Shown piece by piece: positions 1 to 7,671 of a stretch of DNA of 35,695 nt; position 1 is the stretch's first letter; each line of letters opens with the position of its first letter. The position numbers and the translations under genes are program-made. The stretch is from Pseudomonadota bacterium (lineage in GTDB: Bacteria > Pseudomonadota > Alphaproteobacteria > Caulobacterales > Caulobacteraceae), in contig JAEYAO010000002.1 of assembly GCA_023456105.1 (NCBI GenBank), positions 1 through 35,695 of the forward strand. The letters run 5' to 3'. The notes beneath the pieces were generated by a model that saw only the letters and a program-made list of their open reading frames with translations, was not told the DNA's origin and searched no databases.

Positions 1-2
1 CT

Positions 3-561
3 AGGGTCTGGACCCATAAACGGGATTCCCTGATTGGCCGAAGCGTGATTTCCTGCAGTCGGATGCGGGAGAACCGACATGGCTTCGGAGTTCTGGCTGA
101 CTGACGCGCAGTTTGAGCGGTTGCGACCGCTGCTGCCGAACAAGCCTCGAGGCGTGGCGCGGGTGGATGACCGGCGGGTGATCTCGGGATCATTCATGTG
201 CTGATCAGCGGCGGCCGCTGGATCGACGCGCCGGCGGTCTATGGACCCAGGAAGACGCTCTACAATCGCTGGGTCCGCTGGGCCAAGGCGGGGGTCTGGC
301 GGCGGGCGTTCGAGGAACTGGCGGCCACCGGCGGGCCGCCCGCCGAGCTGATGCTGGACTCGACCTGGGCCAAGGCACACCGCTCGGCGACGGGCGGAAA
401 AGGGGGGCTTCAGCCAACGGCATAGGTCGCTCGCGCGGCGGGCCGACCACCAAGCTGCACGCCCTGGTCGACGGGCTCGGTCGCCTGGTCGCCTTTGTCA
501 TCACCCCGGGCCAGCGCGGCGATGCGCCGGCGACCTGATCCAGGCCGCGCCCGCTCAGGAC
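3..561 (+). mobile_element. Decayed IS5-family (IS427-like) insertion sequence, left part only
   Basis: The window opens with CTAG followed by GGTCTGGACCC, which looks like an IS left end next to a CTAG target, as is usual for the IS427 group of IS5. A transposase remnant starts 79 and resembles that family through about position 560, but it is frameshifted and its C-terminal part is missing. No matching right inverted repeat is visible before the next gene, whose 3' end abuts or slightly overlaps the remnant. I infer an old insertion that has lost its right half. The exact right boundary is uncertain. Confidence 0.7.
79..561 (+). pseudogene. IS5-family transposase pseudogene, frameshifted and truncated
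   Basis: Translation from the ATG at 79 gives MASEFWLTDAQFERLRPLLP, the standard N-terminus of IS5/IS427 transposases (DUF4096-type region). The frame breaks near 187-190: one missing base would restore the expected VISGIIHVL. The next segment carries SGGRWIDAP and the LDSTWAKAHRS motif holding the first Asp of the DDE site, then stops at 423-425 after a G-run. A second shift in that G-run (about 401-407) restores IGRSRGGPTTKLHALVDG and VITPGQRGDAP, which stops at 538. A third shift near 530 would read on as DLIQAAPAQDL. The region with the later DDE acidic residues is absent, so the gene cannot make an active transposase. Confidence 0.85.
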
Positions 562-887
562 TTGCGGCGCAGGGTCCAGGCGGTGGCGATCGGGTGCTGG
601 CGGGCGGGACCCGTCGAGATCCAGACAATGGCGGCGGCGCCCAGCAGGATGGAGGTGACGCAGGCGCTCAGAGCCAGCAGCCCCGCCGGCGTGTGGTTGA
701 CCTCGATCTTCAGCGATGCGGGACCGGCTTTGGCCTCCACCCGCACGGCGTCGGCGCCGAGCGGAGAGGGCGGGCTCGCCTCCTGCGTCTCGGGCGACGG
801 CGAGGACGCCTTGTCCGTCGTCGGCGAGATCTCGGATGCTCGCGGCCGGATCGGCGCCGGCGGCGGGGTCTTGGGAGGCTTGGCCAT
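555..887 (-). CDS. Small proline-rich single-pass membrane protein, unknown function
   Basis: A 110-residue protein of no family I recognise. The first 50 or so residues are rich in Pro, Ser and Lys (MAKPPKTPPPAPIRP). They are followed by a short polar region and one hydrophobic segment at about residues 68-92 (LLALSACVTSILLGAAAIVW), then a basic tail. The start is supported by AAGGAG seven or so bases upstream of the ATG. It lies 29 bases downstream of the ExoD-family gene on the same strand, so the two are probably co-transcribed. Its 3' end meets the IS remnant, so the last residues may derive from the insertion and the original C-terminus may be lost. Confidence 0.6.
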   Translation of the reverse strand: MAKPPKTPPPAPIRPRASEISPTTDKASSPSPETQEASPPSPLGADAVRVEAKAGPASLKIEVNHTPAGLLALSACVTSILLGAAAIVWISTGPARQHPIATAWTLRRKS

Positions 888-916
888 GATCGGTTCTCCT
901 TGGGGGATCAGCGGAT

Positions 917-1516
917 TCAGTGAAACAACGCCAGCGTCAGCAGGCCGAGGCTGATGGCGCTGGCGATCAGCGCGATCAAGACCAGCAGCCCGTCTCGCGC
1001 CGTCAGGCCCAGTCCGAAGGCCGTGATGGCGGAAGCCGGCGCGATCACGGCGAAGGGCAGAAGCTCGAGGGGAGGAATGGCGAAGGCGATGACCACGCAG
1101 ATCAAGGCGACCGCTCGCGTGAAGCCGGCTTTGGTGAAGACCGAAAGCCGAGGCCGCACGATCCGGTCGACGACGCGCGCGGGCTTTCGGGCCCAGCGCA
1201 CCGCCTTGGTCAGTCGGTCAGCCCCGATCCGGCGGTCGCGCAGTTTTCCAGGAATCCAGAACCGGTCGCGCCCTATGACGATCTGACCCGCGATCAGCAC
1301 CACCACGACCGCGAAGGCCGTCGGCAAGCCGGGGATGACGCCGAGCGGCGTCAGCGCCGCGAGGCCGGTGACCAGTAGCATCGGACCAAAGGCGCGCTCT
1401 CCGATCGCCTCGTGCACGTCCCCCAGCCGCACCTTGTCCTTGCCCTCGGCCGCCCGGTCGAGCTTGTCCAGCAGCGATCCAAGGTTTTCCGGTTCATCCT
1501 GGTCGGCTTGCGGCAT
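917..1516 (-). CDS. ExoD-family exopolysaccharide synthesis protein
   Basis: The 199-residue protein matches the ExoD family (PF06055): a short polar N-terminus with LGSLLDKLDRAAEGK, the conserved GERAFGPMLLVTGLAALTPL, and then several hydrophobic helices (about 45-85, 130-165 and 170-199). ExoD of Sinorhizobium was named for an effect on exopolysaccharide and alkali sensitivity; the biochemical role of the family is not settled. The start is uncertain. ATG 1516 fits the family length but has no clear ribosome-binding site. A TTG at 1564 in the same frame has AAGGAGGA at 1584-1577, 12 bases upstream, and would add 16 residues. The gene diverges from the TonB-dependent receptor across a 114-base gap and is followed by the small membrane protein at 555-887. 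Confidence 0.85.
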   Translation of the reverse strand: MPQADQDEPENLGSLLDKLDRAAEGKDKVRLGDVHEAIGERAFGPMLLVTGLAALTPLGVIPGLPTAFAVVVVLIAGQIVIGRDRFWIPGKLRDRRIGADRLTKAVRWARKPARVVDRIVRPRLSVFTKAGFTRAVALICVVIAFAIPPLELLPFAVIAPASAITAFGLGLTARDGLLVLIALIASAISLGLLTLALFH

Positions 1517-1630
1517 AGGCGTCCATGGGCTGGGTGAGTCTTGCGGAACGCACAACCTCGGCAAGGGTCCCGGGCTTCCTCCTTAGAACGACTTTCTACG
1601 TTTCAAGCTGGGTGCTAGAAGGCTCGTCCC

Positions 1631-4270
1631 TTGAATCGCCCGAGCCTGAACATGACCTTGCGCGCCCTCCTGCTTGGAGCCGCCGCTTCGCTATCGGCGG
1701 TCCCAGACGTGTCGCTGGCGCAGGACCGAGCCGCGGCGCTGGACGATGTGGTGGTCACCGGCTCGCTCATCCGAGGCGTCAACGCCGCCACGCCGGTGGA
1801 GACGGTGCGACGTACCACGGTCGAGACGGCCGGCGTCCTGGACGCATCGGGCCTGGTGCGGCTGGTGTCGGCCAACTCGGGCTCGGAAGCCCAGGTCGAT
1901 CAGCTGAACCAGCCGCAGAGCTCGGGCACGGCGCAGTTCAACCTGCGCAACCTGGGGCTCGGCTCGACCCTGGTCCTGCTCAACGGACGGCGTCAGACCG
2001 CCAGCGCCGTGACGGCAACCGACGGCTCCTCGTTCGTGGACATCAACTCGCTGGTCCCGCTGATCGCCCTGCAGCGGGTGGACGTGCTGAAGGACGGCGC
2101 CTCGGCCACCTACGGCTCCGACGCGGTGGCCGGCGTGGTCAACTTCGTGACGCGCCAGAGCGTGGATCGCCCGGAGGTCCGCGTCCGCTACGCCGCCGCC
2201 GATGGATCGGACGAGACGGCGCTGGAGGCGATCGGCGGGGGCGAGGTGCTGGGCGGGCCGCTGGTGCTGGCGGGGTCGTTCTACCATCGCTCTTCGCTAG
2301 GATCGGACGATCGCCATTTCACCCAGGCGGAGACCTACGGCCTGGCGCCATGGACGGCGGTGACCAGCTATGGCCAGCCGGGGTCCTACTTCCGGCCCGG
2401 CGCGGGCGGCTTCGCGCCCGATCCGGATTGTGACGATCCGGCCTTCGGCTCGGCCTATCGCACCGGGCCGACGGACACCTTCTGCCGCCTCGACTACTCG
2501 GACTTCTTCGACCTGGCGCCCGAGGAGGATCGAACGCAGCTTTTCGCGACCTGGCGCCGGCCGCTCGCCGATGACGTGGACCTGTCGCTGGAGGCGGGCT
2601 GGTCGCGCAACCAGACCTGGGTGCGGCAGTCGCCGTCCTTGCCGATTCTCACCCGATCGCTCGTCGTGCCGGCCAGTCATCCGGACAACCCCTTCGGAGA
2701 AGACGTGCTGTTCCGGGGACGGCTGCTGGGCGCAGAGGCGGGGGCCTCCAGCGCGGTGTTCGACTATGACACGCGCCGCATCGCGGGCGGTCTGGACGGC
2801 GCCTTCGACAACGGCTGGAGCTGGAGCCTGGCCTCGACCTTCAGCCGCCAGACGGTGTTCTACAACAAGCCGGACGTGATCGGATCGGCGCTCCAGAACG
2901 CGCTGAGCGGTCTGGGCGGGGCGGGGTGCGACGCGGCGGCAGGCGCGCCCGGCGTCGGGGCCTGCCGCTACTTCAACCCGTTCGGCAGCGCCTATCTGGG
3001 GACGGGCACGGCCAATGACGGGGCGCTGATCGACAGCCTGACCGGCTATACCGGCCTGAGAGGGTCGGCCAGCCTGTGGACGGCGGACGCCTTGACCAGC
3101 GGCGAGGCCGCCCGGTGGAACGGCGGGTCGCTGGAGGTGGCCGTGGGCGCTCAGGCGCGCCGCAGCGGCTATCGCCAGGACTGGAGCGACCTGGCCAACG
3201 CCGGCGAACTTCTGACCGCCGGCGTATCGCCCGACTTCAAGGGGCATGAGAACGCCGGCGCGGTGTTCGCCGAAGGGCGCCTGCGCCTGGGCGCGCGTTT
3301 CGAGGCCCAACTCGCCGCCCGCTACGAGAGCGAAGGCGGTGCAGACCGCCTCAGCCCCAAGGTCGCCGCGGCCTGGACCCCGGTCGATGCGCTGACCCTG
3401 CGCGCCGCCTACGCCCAGGGCTTCCGCTCGCCGTCCGTCTATGTGCGACAGGGGGCGCAGGCGTCGCAGCCGTCCGTGCTGGATCGGGGCGCCTTTGTCT
3501 TCGTCAACACCGTCACCTACGGCGATCCGGACCTCGAGCCGGAGGACTCCGAGAACTGGAGCCTGGGCGTGGCCTGGCGTCCGTTGGACGGGCTGCAGCT
3601 GTCGCTGGACGCCTGGCGGTTCGAATACGAGAACCTGGTGGTCAAGGAGGCGGCGCAGAGCCTGATCGATCAGGCGGCGGCGGACGACCGCGACGGCCGA
3701 ACCGGCACGGACGCCCAGACGCGCGTGCGGCGCGACACGGCCGGAACCCTGACCTTTGTCGCCCTGAACTTCGTCAACGCCTCCTCGATCGAGACCGACG
3801 GGCTGGATTTCGCCGCTCGCTACGACCGCGACACCCGCATCGGCCGGCTGGGCGTCTCGGCGAACTGGACCTATGTCGACCGCTACGACATTCGGCTGGC
3901 GCCCGGCGCTGCGGCGACATCGGGCGTGGGCTCCACCAACCTGAACACCATCGGGCGGTCGCTGCCGCGCAATCGCGGCGAGTTCGTCGCGACGTGGACG
4001 CGCGGACCCTGGTCGGCGAGCGCGCTGGCGCACCACACCTCCGCCTACCGCAACGACCGGAGCGGGATCACGGACGCCCGCATCGGCTCCCAGACCACCT
4101 TCGATGTGGCCGCGAGCCGCGACCTTTCGGCCGACGTGACGGTGAGCCTCGGCGTGGTGAACCTCGCCGATCGCGATCCGCCGCTCGCCCAGTTCGCCCT
4201 TGGATACGATCCCATCGTCGCTGATCCGCGAGGACGGGTGATGACGATCGGCGTCAGCCGACGGTTCTAG
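1631..4270 (+). CDS. TonB-dependent outer-membrane receptor
   Basis: An 879-residue outer-membrane active transporter. The N-terminal hydrophobic stretch LRALLLGAAASLSAV is followed by a likely signal-peptidase site before AQDRAA. A TonB-box-like LDDVVVTGS comes next. The plug domain spans about residues 50-180, with FNLRNLGLGSTLVLLNGRR and VDVLKDGASATYGSDAVAGV as its typical motifs. A long beta-barrel follows, ending in Phe (SRRF), as expected for BAM-dependent insertion. Two Cys pairs, near 268/286 and 434/447, lie in loop regions and may form disulfides. The TTG start at 1631 has GAAGG 8 bases upstream; an ATG at 1652 is the alternative and also leaves a usable signal peptide. The substrate cannot be told: no transport or catabolic genes adjoin it. 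It has no N-terminal STN signalling domain. Confidence 0.92.
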   Translation: MNRPSLNMTLRALLLGAAASLSAVPDVSLAQDRAAALDDVVVTGSLIRGVNAATPVETVRRTTVETAGVLDASGLVRLVSANSGSEAQVDQLNQPQSSGTAQFNLRNLGLGSTLVLLNGRRQTASAVTATDGSSFVDINSLVPLIALQRVDVLKDGASATYGSDAVAGVVNFVTRQSVDRPEVRVRYAAADGSDETALEAIGGGEVLGGPLVLAGSFYHRSSLGSDDRHFTQAETYGLAPWTAVTSYGQPGSYFRPGAGGFAPDPDCDDPAFGSAYRTGPTDTFCRLDYSDFFDLAPEEDRTQLFATWRRPLADDVDLSLEAGWSRNQTWVRQSPSLPILTRSLVVPASHPDNPFGEDVLFRGRLLGAEAGASSAVFDYDTRRIAGGLDGAFDNGWSWSLASTFSRQTVFYNKPDVIGSALQNALSGLGGAGCDAAAGAPGVGACRYFNPFGSAYLGTGTANDGALIDSLTGYTGLRGSASLWTADALTSGEAARWNGGSLEVAVGAQARRSGYRQDWSDLANAGELLTAGVSPDFKGHENAGAVFAEGRLRLGARFEAQLAARYESEGGADRLSPKVAAAWTPVDALTLRAAYAQGFRSPSVYVRQGAQASQPSVLDRGAFVFVNTVTYGDPDLEPEDSENWSLGVAWRPLDGLQLSLDAWRFEYENLVVKEAAQSLIDQAAADDRDGRTGTDAQTRVRRDTAGTLTFVALNFVNASSIETDGLDFAARYDRDTRIGRLGVSANWTYVDRYDIRLAPGAAATSGVGSTNLNTIGRSLPRNRGEFVATWTRGPWSASALAHHTSAYRNDRSGITDARIGSQTTFDVAASRDLSADVTVSLGVVNLADRDPPLAQFALGYDPIVADPRGRVMTIGVSRRF

Positions 4271-4285
4271 ACGCGTCGCCTTAAG

Positions 4286-5551
4286 CTAGTCGACCAGCTG
4301 GACCGGTCCGGTGGAGGGGCCGACGCCGACAGGCACCGGCACGTTCGAGTAGTGGTAGTTGGCGTTGATGAACAGCGACGCCGATCCCTTCAGCTCCAAC
4401 GCGCGGGCCACGATCACGGTCCAGGGCGTGTCCCTTGCCACCTCGGACTTGCCCTCCACGATCAGCTTGGCGCGCGGCACGTAGATGACGCCCTGCAGGG
4501 TGTCGACATTGTCGGCCGAGATGATGAAGTCCTGGGTGTTGTCGCGCATCCCGATCATCACCATGCCGGCCCAGGTTCCGCTTTGACGACCGTTCAGGTT
4601 GACCTGCGCACGGTCCTTGAAGTCGAACTTGGACGCCTTGTCGAACATCAGCACGACGTCCGTCCCCTCAAGTCGTGCGTCCTCTTTCACCTCCAGGTGC
4701 CCACCCAGGAACCAGTGCTCTCCCGGCTTCAAGGTCAGCTTGGCGCTGCCTAAAACCATCACGCCGCCGCAGTGGACGCCGGGCGACAGGGTGTGGGAGC
4801 CGAACGGGAAGAGACGGGGCACGAGGGTGCTGCAGAGCTTGCCCTTGTTGCGATCCAACTTGTCGAATGGATCGGGGATGACCGCCGCGCCGGTGCCGGG
4901 GACGGGAAAGATGCTGCCGCGCGCGCTTCGCACCGCCTGTACGGCCGAGGCGTTGATGTTGCCGCCCTCGACCAGGATGTCGCGGTTGGAGTGCACCAGG
5001 CAGGCCGGCGCCTGGATGCGGCCGCTGTCCTTGACCCGGATCACGGCGGAGTCGGTCTCGTTGAACCCCAGCACGCACAGGGGCGTGCGGCTGACCGACG
5101 ACCCCCGCGCCATCGCATCGAAGTTCCATCCTCCGGGCGGCAGCATGTTGACGAAAAAGGAGGTGCGGTTGCCCTTCAGATGCACCTGAAGGATGCGCTG
5201 CCCCCCGTCCTCGGAGACGGTGATGGCCTTCTCCACGCGCGGCGCCTGGGGCCATTCGGCGAGTCCGGCGTCAACCATGGCGTTCGCCCGCTGCACGGCC
5301 GCCGCGCCATCGATCGCCAGCGACAGCTCCGTAGCGCCGGCCAGCGCCGACGCATCGGCGAGATCCTGCAAGCGGCTGTCCGCCGAATGGACACTCGCCA
5401 CATCGATGGCGCCGATGGCGATCAAGGCCACCACGGGGCCGAGCAGGGCGAACTTCAGGGCGATGTTGCCCCGGGTATCCTGAACCAGGTCTCCGAGGCG
5501 ACGCCTTGGAGAGACGCAAGCGGCGATCCGCTGTCTTGATCGCTTACGCAT
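4286..5551 (-). CDS. TadG-like Tad/Flp-type protein with predicted beta-helical C-terminal domain
   Basis: A 421-residue protein. After a very basic N-terminus there is DTRGNIALKFALLGPVVAL (about 27-46), the N-terminal membrane segment of the TadE/TadG (Tad) family, followed by a region typical of that family, RLQDLADASALAGATELS. Residues from about 150 on are rich in short beta-strands and Gly/Asn turns (ILVEGGNINASAV, KLTLKPGEHWFLGGHLEV). They suggest a right-handed beta-helix rather than the von Willebrand A domain of classical TadG. No other tad/cpa pilus genes are nearby. The start is set at ATG 5551; a TTG six bases upstream is possible. It converges on the TonB receptor with only 15 bases between the stops and diverges from the gene at 5740. 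Likely anchored in the inner membrane with the bulk in the periplasm. Confidence 0.8.
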   Translation of the reverse strand: MRKRSRQRIAACVSPRRRLGDLVQDTRGNIALKFALLGPVVALIAIGAIDVASVHSADSRLQDLADASALAGATELSLAIDGAAAVQRANAMVDAGLAEWPQAPRVEKAITVSEDGGQRILQVHLKGNRTSFFVNMLPPGGWNFDAMARGSSVSRTPLCVLGFNETDSAVIRVKDSGRIQAPACLVHSNRDILVEGGNINASAVQAVRSARGSIFPVPGTGAAVIPDPFDKLDRNKGKLCSTLVPRLFPFGSHTLSPGVHCGGVMVLGSAKLTLKPGEHWFLGGHLEVKEDARLEGTDVVLMFDKASKFDFKDRAQVNLNGRQSGTWAGMVMIGMRDNTQDFIISADNVDTLQGVIYVPRAKLIVEGKSEVARDTPWTVIVARALELKGSASLFINANYHYSNVPVPVGVGPSTGPVQLVD

Positions 5552-5739
5552 GGACAACTCGGTGCGGCATGGCCCATTCCCAATGGCGAGGCCTACTTCG
5601 CAGACGGCTCCGGACGTGTCGTTTCGCGCCGAGATTAGAGCGCAAGACTTAAGGGGCCGTTGCCAGCTGAGCCGTGGGCGAACCAGGCTGCGCCTGCAGG
5701 CTCTGGCGCGAGCGGTGCGCCGGCGGCATAGAACCGCCC

Positions 5740-6108
5740 ATGCTCCAAACCGTCACGACGACCCCGCGCCTTTACGGCATTCCCAACTGCGACACGGTGA
5801 AGAAGGCGCGTGTCTGGCTCGAGCAGCACGGCGTGACCCATGTCTTCCACGACTACAGGAAGGACGGCGTGGACCCGGCGGCGCTGGAGCAATGGGTGGA
5901 CGAGCACGGGTGGGAGACGGTGCTGAACCGGGCGGGCACGACCTTTCGCAAGCTGCCGGAGGAGGCGCGCATCGGCCTGGACGCCGACAAGGCCGTGGCG
6001 TTGATGCTGGCCCAGCCGTCGATGATCAAACGACCTGTACTTGACCTCGGCGATCGACGACTGGTCGGCTTCAAGCCGGAACGCTACGCCGCAGCGTTCG
6101 GCGTCTGA
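5740..6108 (+). CDS. Spx/MgsR/YffB-type ArsC-like thioredoxin-fold protein
   Basis: 122 residues, the usual length for the ArsC/Spx family (PF03960). It begins with a beta-strand and LYGIPNCDTVKKARVWLE (about 11-28), in which a single Cys sits where arsenate reductase has its catalytic Cys. IKRPVLDLGDRRLVGFKPERY near the C-terminus is the conserved family ending, resembling E. coli YffB. YffB-like proteins in Gram-negatives may be glutathione-dependent thiol reductases; the function here is not known. Arsenic genes are absent, so an arsenate role is unlikely. The ATG at 5740 gives the family-typical N-terminus; the open frame extends upstream to 5674 without resemblance to the family. Confidence 0.85.
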   Translation: MLQTVTTTPRLYGIPNCDTVKKARVWLEQHGVTHVFHDYRKDGVDPAALEQWVDEHGWETVLNRAGTTFRKLPEEARIGLDADKAVALMLAQPSMIKRPVLDLGDRRLVGFKPERYAAAFGV

Positions 6109-6175
6109 AGCGCCAAGCGGCGCCTTACGAAAGTTTCACCTCCGGCCACGCATCCACGGGCGCACCTGGCCGCCT

Positions 6176-6225
6176 CTTGTGATCAGAAGGCCTCGGCAGC
6201 AAGCTGGGCCGTAAGGGATCACAAG
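6176..6225. promoter_or_regulatory. 9-bp perfect inverted repeat overlapping the ribosome-binding site of the DUF6249 gene
   Basis: CTTGTGATC at 6176-6184 is exactly complementary to GATCACAAG at 6217-6225, with 32 bases between. GGCC at 6190-6193 and again at 6207-6210 could extend the pairing inside. The right arm runs into AAGGGG at 6223-6228, the likely ribosome-binding site for the GTG at 6236. It may therefore be an mRNA hairpin controlling translation, or paired half-sites for a regulator. Neither role is proved by the sequence. Confidence 0.5.
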
Positions 6226-6235
6226 GGGTAGCACC

Positions 6236-6631
6236 GTGGAAGATTTCATTCCGATCTTCGCCATCTTCGCCGTCTTCGGCACCATCACCGCCATCGTCGT
6301 CGGCCCCAGCTATCTGAAGAGCCGCGAAAAGAAGGAGATGCAGCTGACGGTGCGGTCGGCGATCGACAAGGGCCAGCCCCTGCCGGCCGAACTGGTCGAC
6401 GCCATGACAAAGGACGTTCAGCGCAGCCTGCCTTCGCGAACGCGGGATCTGCGCCGGGGCGTGCTGTGGCTGGCGACCGGCGTCGGCCTAGCGGCGTTTT
6501 CCTTGGTCAGCGACCTGAACGGCGGCTGGAACCGCGGCTTCGACAGCGGCCTGCTGGGCATCGCCTGCCTGCCCATCACCATCGGTGTCGCCTTCATCGT
6601 CCTGAGCTTCTTCAACAAGAACAGGGACTGA
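6236..6631 (+). CDS. DUF6249-family small membrane protein
   Basis: 131 residues with an N-terminal membrane helix (about 4-25, IPIFAIFAVFGTITAIVVGP), a cytoplasmic-looking charged stretch with IDKGQPLPAELVDAM, and two C-terminal membrane helices (about 78-95 and 103-125). This arrangement and the KGQPLPAEL motif fit DUF6249, a family often found beside ECF sigma factors; that association is from memory, not a search. The GTG start at 6236 is preceded by AAGGGG at 6223-6228. The ECF sigma gene starts 26 bases downstream, so the two are very likely in one operon. Function unknown. A sensor or accessory membrane component for the sigma factor is an inference from position. Confidence 0.8.
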   Translation: MEDFIPIFAIFAVFGTITAIVVGPSYLKSREKKEMQLTVRSAIDKGQPLPAELVDAMTKDVQRSLPSRTRDLRRGVLWLATGVGLAAFSLVSDLNGGWNRGFDSGLLGIACLPITIGVAFIVLSFFNKNRD

Positions 6632-6657
6632 GCGGCGGGCCGGGGGAGGGGACCGTC

Positions 6658-7215
6658 ATGAAACAGCCGTTGCGGAACCTGCACGACAACGAGCTCGCCG
6701 CCCAGGCGGCGGCGGGCGGCAGGCGCGAGTTCGGCGAACTGGTTCGACGCCACGGCTCGGCGGTGCGCGGCCTCTTGCGCCGGATGGGGGCCGAGGCGTC
6801 CGTGGCCGACGACATCGCACAGGACGCCTTTCTTCAGGCCTTTCAAAGGTGCGGAGAGTTCCGGGCTGAGGGACCCTTCGTGGGTTGGATCAAGCGGATC
6901 GCGGCGCGCCTTTACCTGAAGCGGCGGGCGCACGAGGCGCGCTATGTCGCCGAGGTCGAGACGGAGGATGCGGCGCCTGCCTCAGACACCGCGGGGTTGA
7001 TGGACCTGGACGAGGCGTTGAAGGCGCTGAGCGAGGTCGAACGCCTGTGCGTCTCCCTGTGTCATGGCGCGGGCCTCAGTCACCCGGAAATCGCCTCCGC
7101 CATGAATCTGCCGCTCGGAACGGTGAAGTCTCATGTCAAACGTGGTCTGGATAAACTCCGCGCGCGGCTCGATCCGCGGCCGGACGCAGTCGGGAGGTCG
7201 GCGCATGTCGGCTGA
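6658..7215 (+). CDS. RNA polymerase sigma factor, ECF subfamily
   Basis: 185 residues with the two ECF domains. Region 2 is at about 12-80 (ELAAQAAAGGRREFGELVRR, then SVADDIAQDAFLQAFQ and FVGWIKRIA). Region 4 is at about 120-172 (LSEVERLCVSLCHGAGLSHP, then IASAMNLPLGTVKSHVKRGL as the helix-turn-helix). The ATG at 6658 follows a GGGGAGGGG-type ribosome-binding site. The 3' end overlaps the start of the next gene by 11 bases, so translation of the two is probably coupled, as for ECF sigma / anti-sigma pairs. The target promoters are unknown. No GGAAC-type autoregulated promoter stands out upstream. Confidence 0.93.
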   Translation: MKQPLRNLHDNELAAQAAAGGRREFGELVRRHGSAVRGLLRRMGAEASVADDIAQDAFLQAFQRCGEFRAEGPFVGWIKRIAARLYLKRRAHEARYVAEVETEDAAPASDTAGLMDLDEALKALSEVERLCVSLCHGAGLSHPEIASAMNLPLGTVKSHVKRGLDKLRARLDPRPDAVGRSAHVG

Positions 7216-7612
7216 TGAATTCGACCCCGCCATCGAGCGCCTGTTCGCGCGACAGACCCCGATGCTGGACGCAGAACTGTTCGCCGCACAGGTGGAGACG
7301 CGGCTGACTCGCTCTTCACGGGTGAGAGCCTTCGCCCTGACCCTGGCCGGGATCGTGGGCGGGTGCGTGGCGGTGCGCGAAAGCGTCAATCTGAACTTCA
7401 GCGGCGCCGAGACCGACACCACCGCCCTGACGCAAGGGGTTCAGGCGGCCGGCGTCACGGCTCAAGGGGCGGTGCAGTCGGGCCTGGACAGTCTGGGCCT
7501 GTCCTCCATCGACCTGATGAGCACGGGCGGCATGCAGATGTTCTGGATCACCGCCGGCGCGCTGTTCGCGCTTCTGGCCGCCGGCGCGGTCCGCCTGTCG
7601 CAAGACCTCTAA
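7205..7612 (+). CDS. Small membrane protein coupled to the ECF sigma gene, possible anti-sigma factor
   Basis: 135 residues. An acidic cytoplasmic N-terminus (DEFDPAIERLFARQTPMLD) leads to a helix and a first membrane segment at about 40-57 (AFALTLAGIVGGCVAVR). A Ser/Thr/Gly/Ala-rich stretch follows, then a second membrane segment at about 112-130. It starts inside the sigma gene (11-base overlap). By position it should be the partner of that sigma factor. It has no zinc-binding HxxxCxxC motif of the ZAS anti-sigma class and only one Cys, so if it is an anti-sigma factor it belongs to another type. I recognise no named family with certainty. Confidence 0.7.
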   Translation: MSADEFDPAIERLFARQTPMLDAELFAAQVETRLTRSSRVRAFALTLAGIVGGCVAVRESVNLNFSGAETDTTALTQGVQAAGVTAQGAVQSGLDSLGLSSIDLMSTGGMQMFWITAGALFALLAAGAVRLSQDL

Positions 7613-7671
7613 GGGCGTGACGCGAGGGGCGGGCGCGCCTATCTGAGCGGCTCGCCTCCAGGAGTGAACGC

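Noticed and set aside
2297..4036. 579-codon open frame on the minus strand inside the TonB receptor
   Set aside because: Antisense shadow of a high-GC gene. It shows no domain and is full of Arg/Gly/Ala, while the plus strand gives a complete TonB-dependent receptor.
6176..6225. Canonical CRP site at the inverted repeat upstream of the DUF6249 gene
   Set aside because: TGTGA and TCACA are present, but the spacing is 36 bases or more instead of 6, so one CRP dimer could not bind both.
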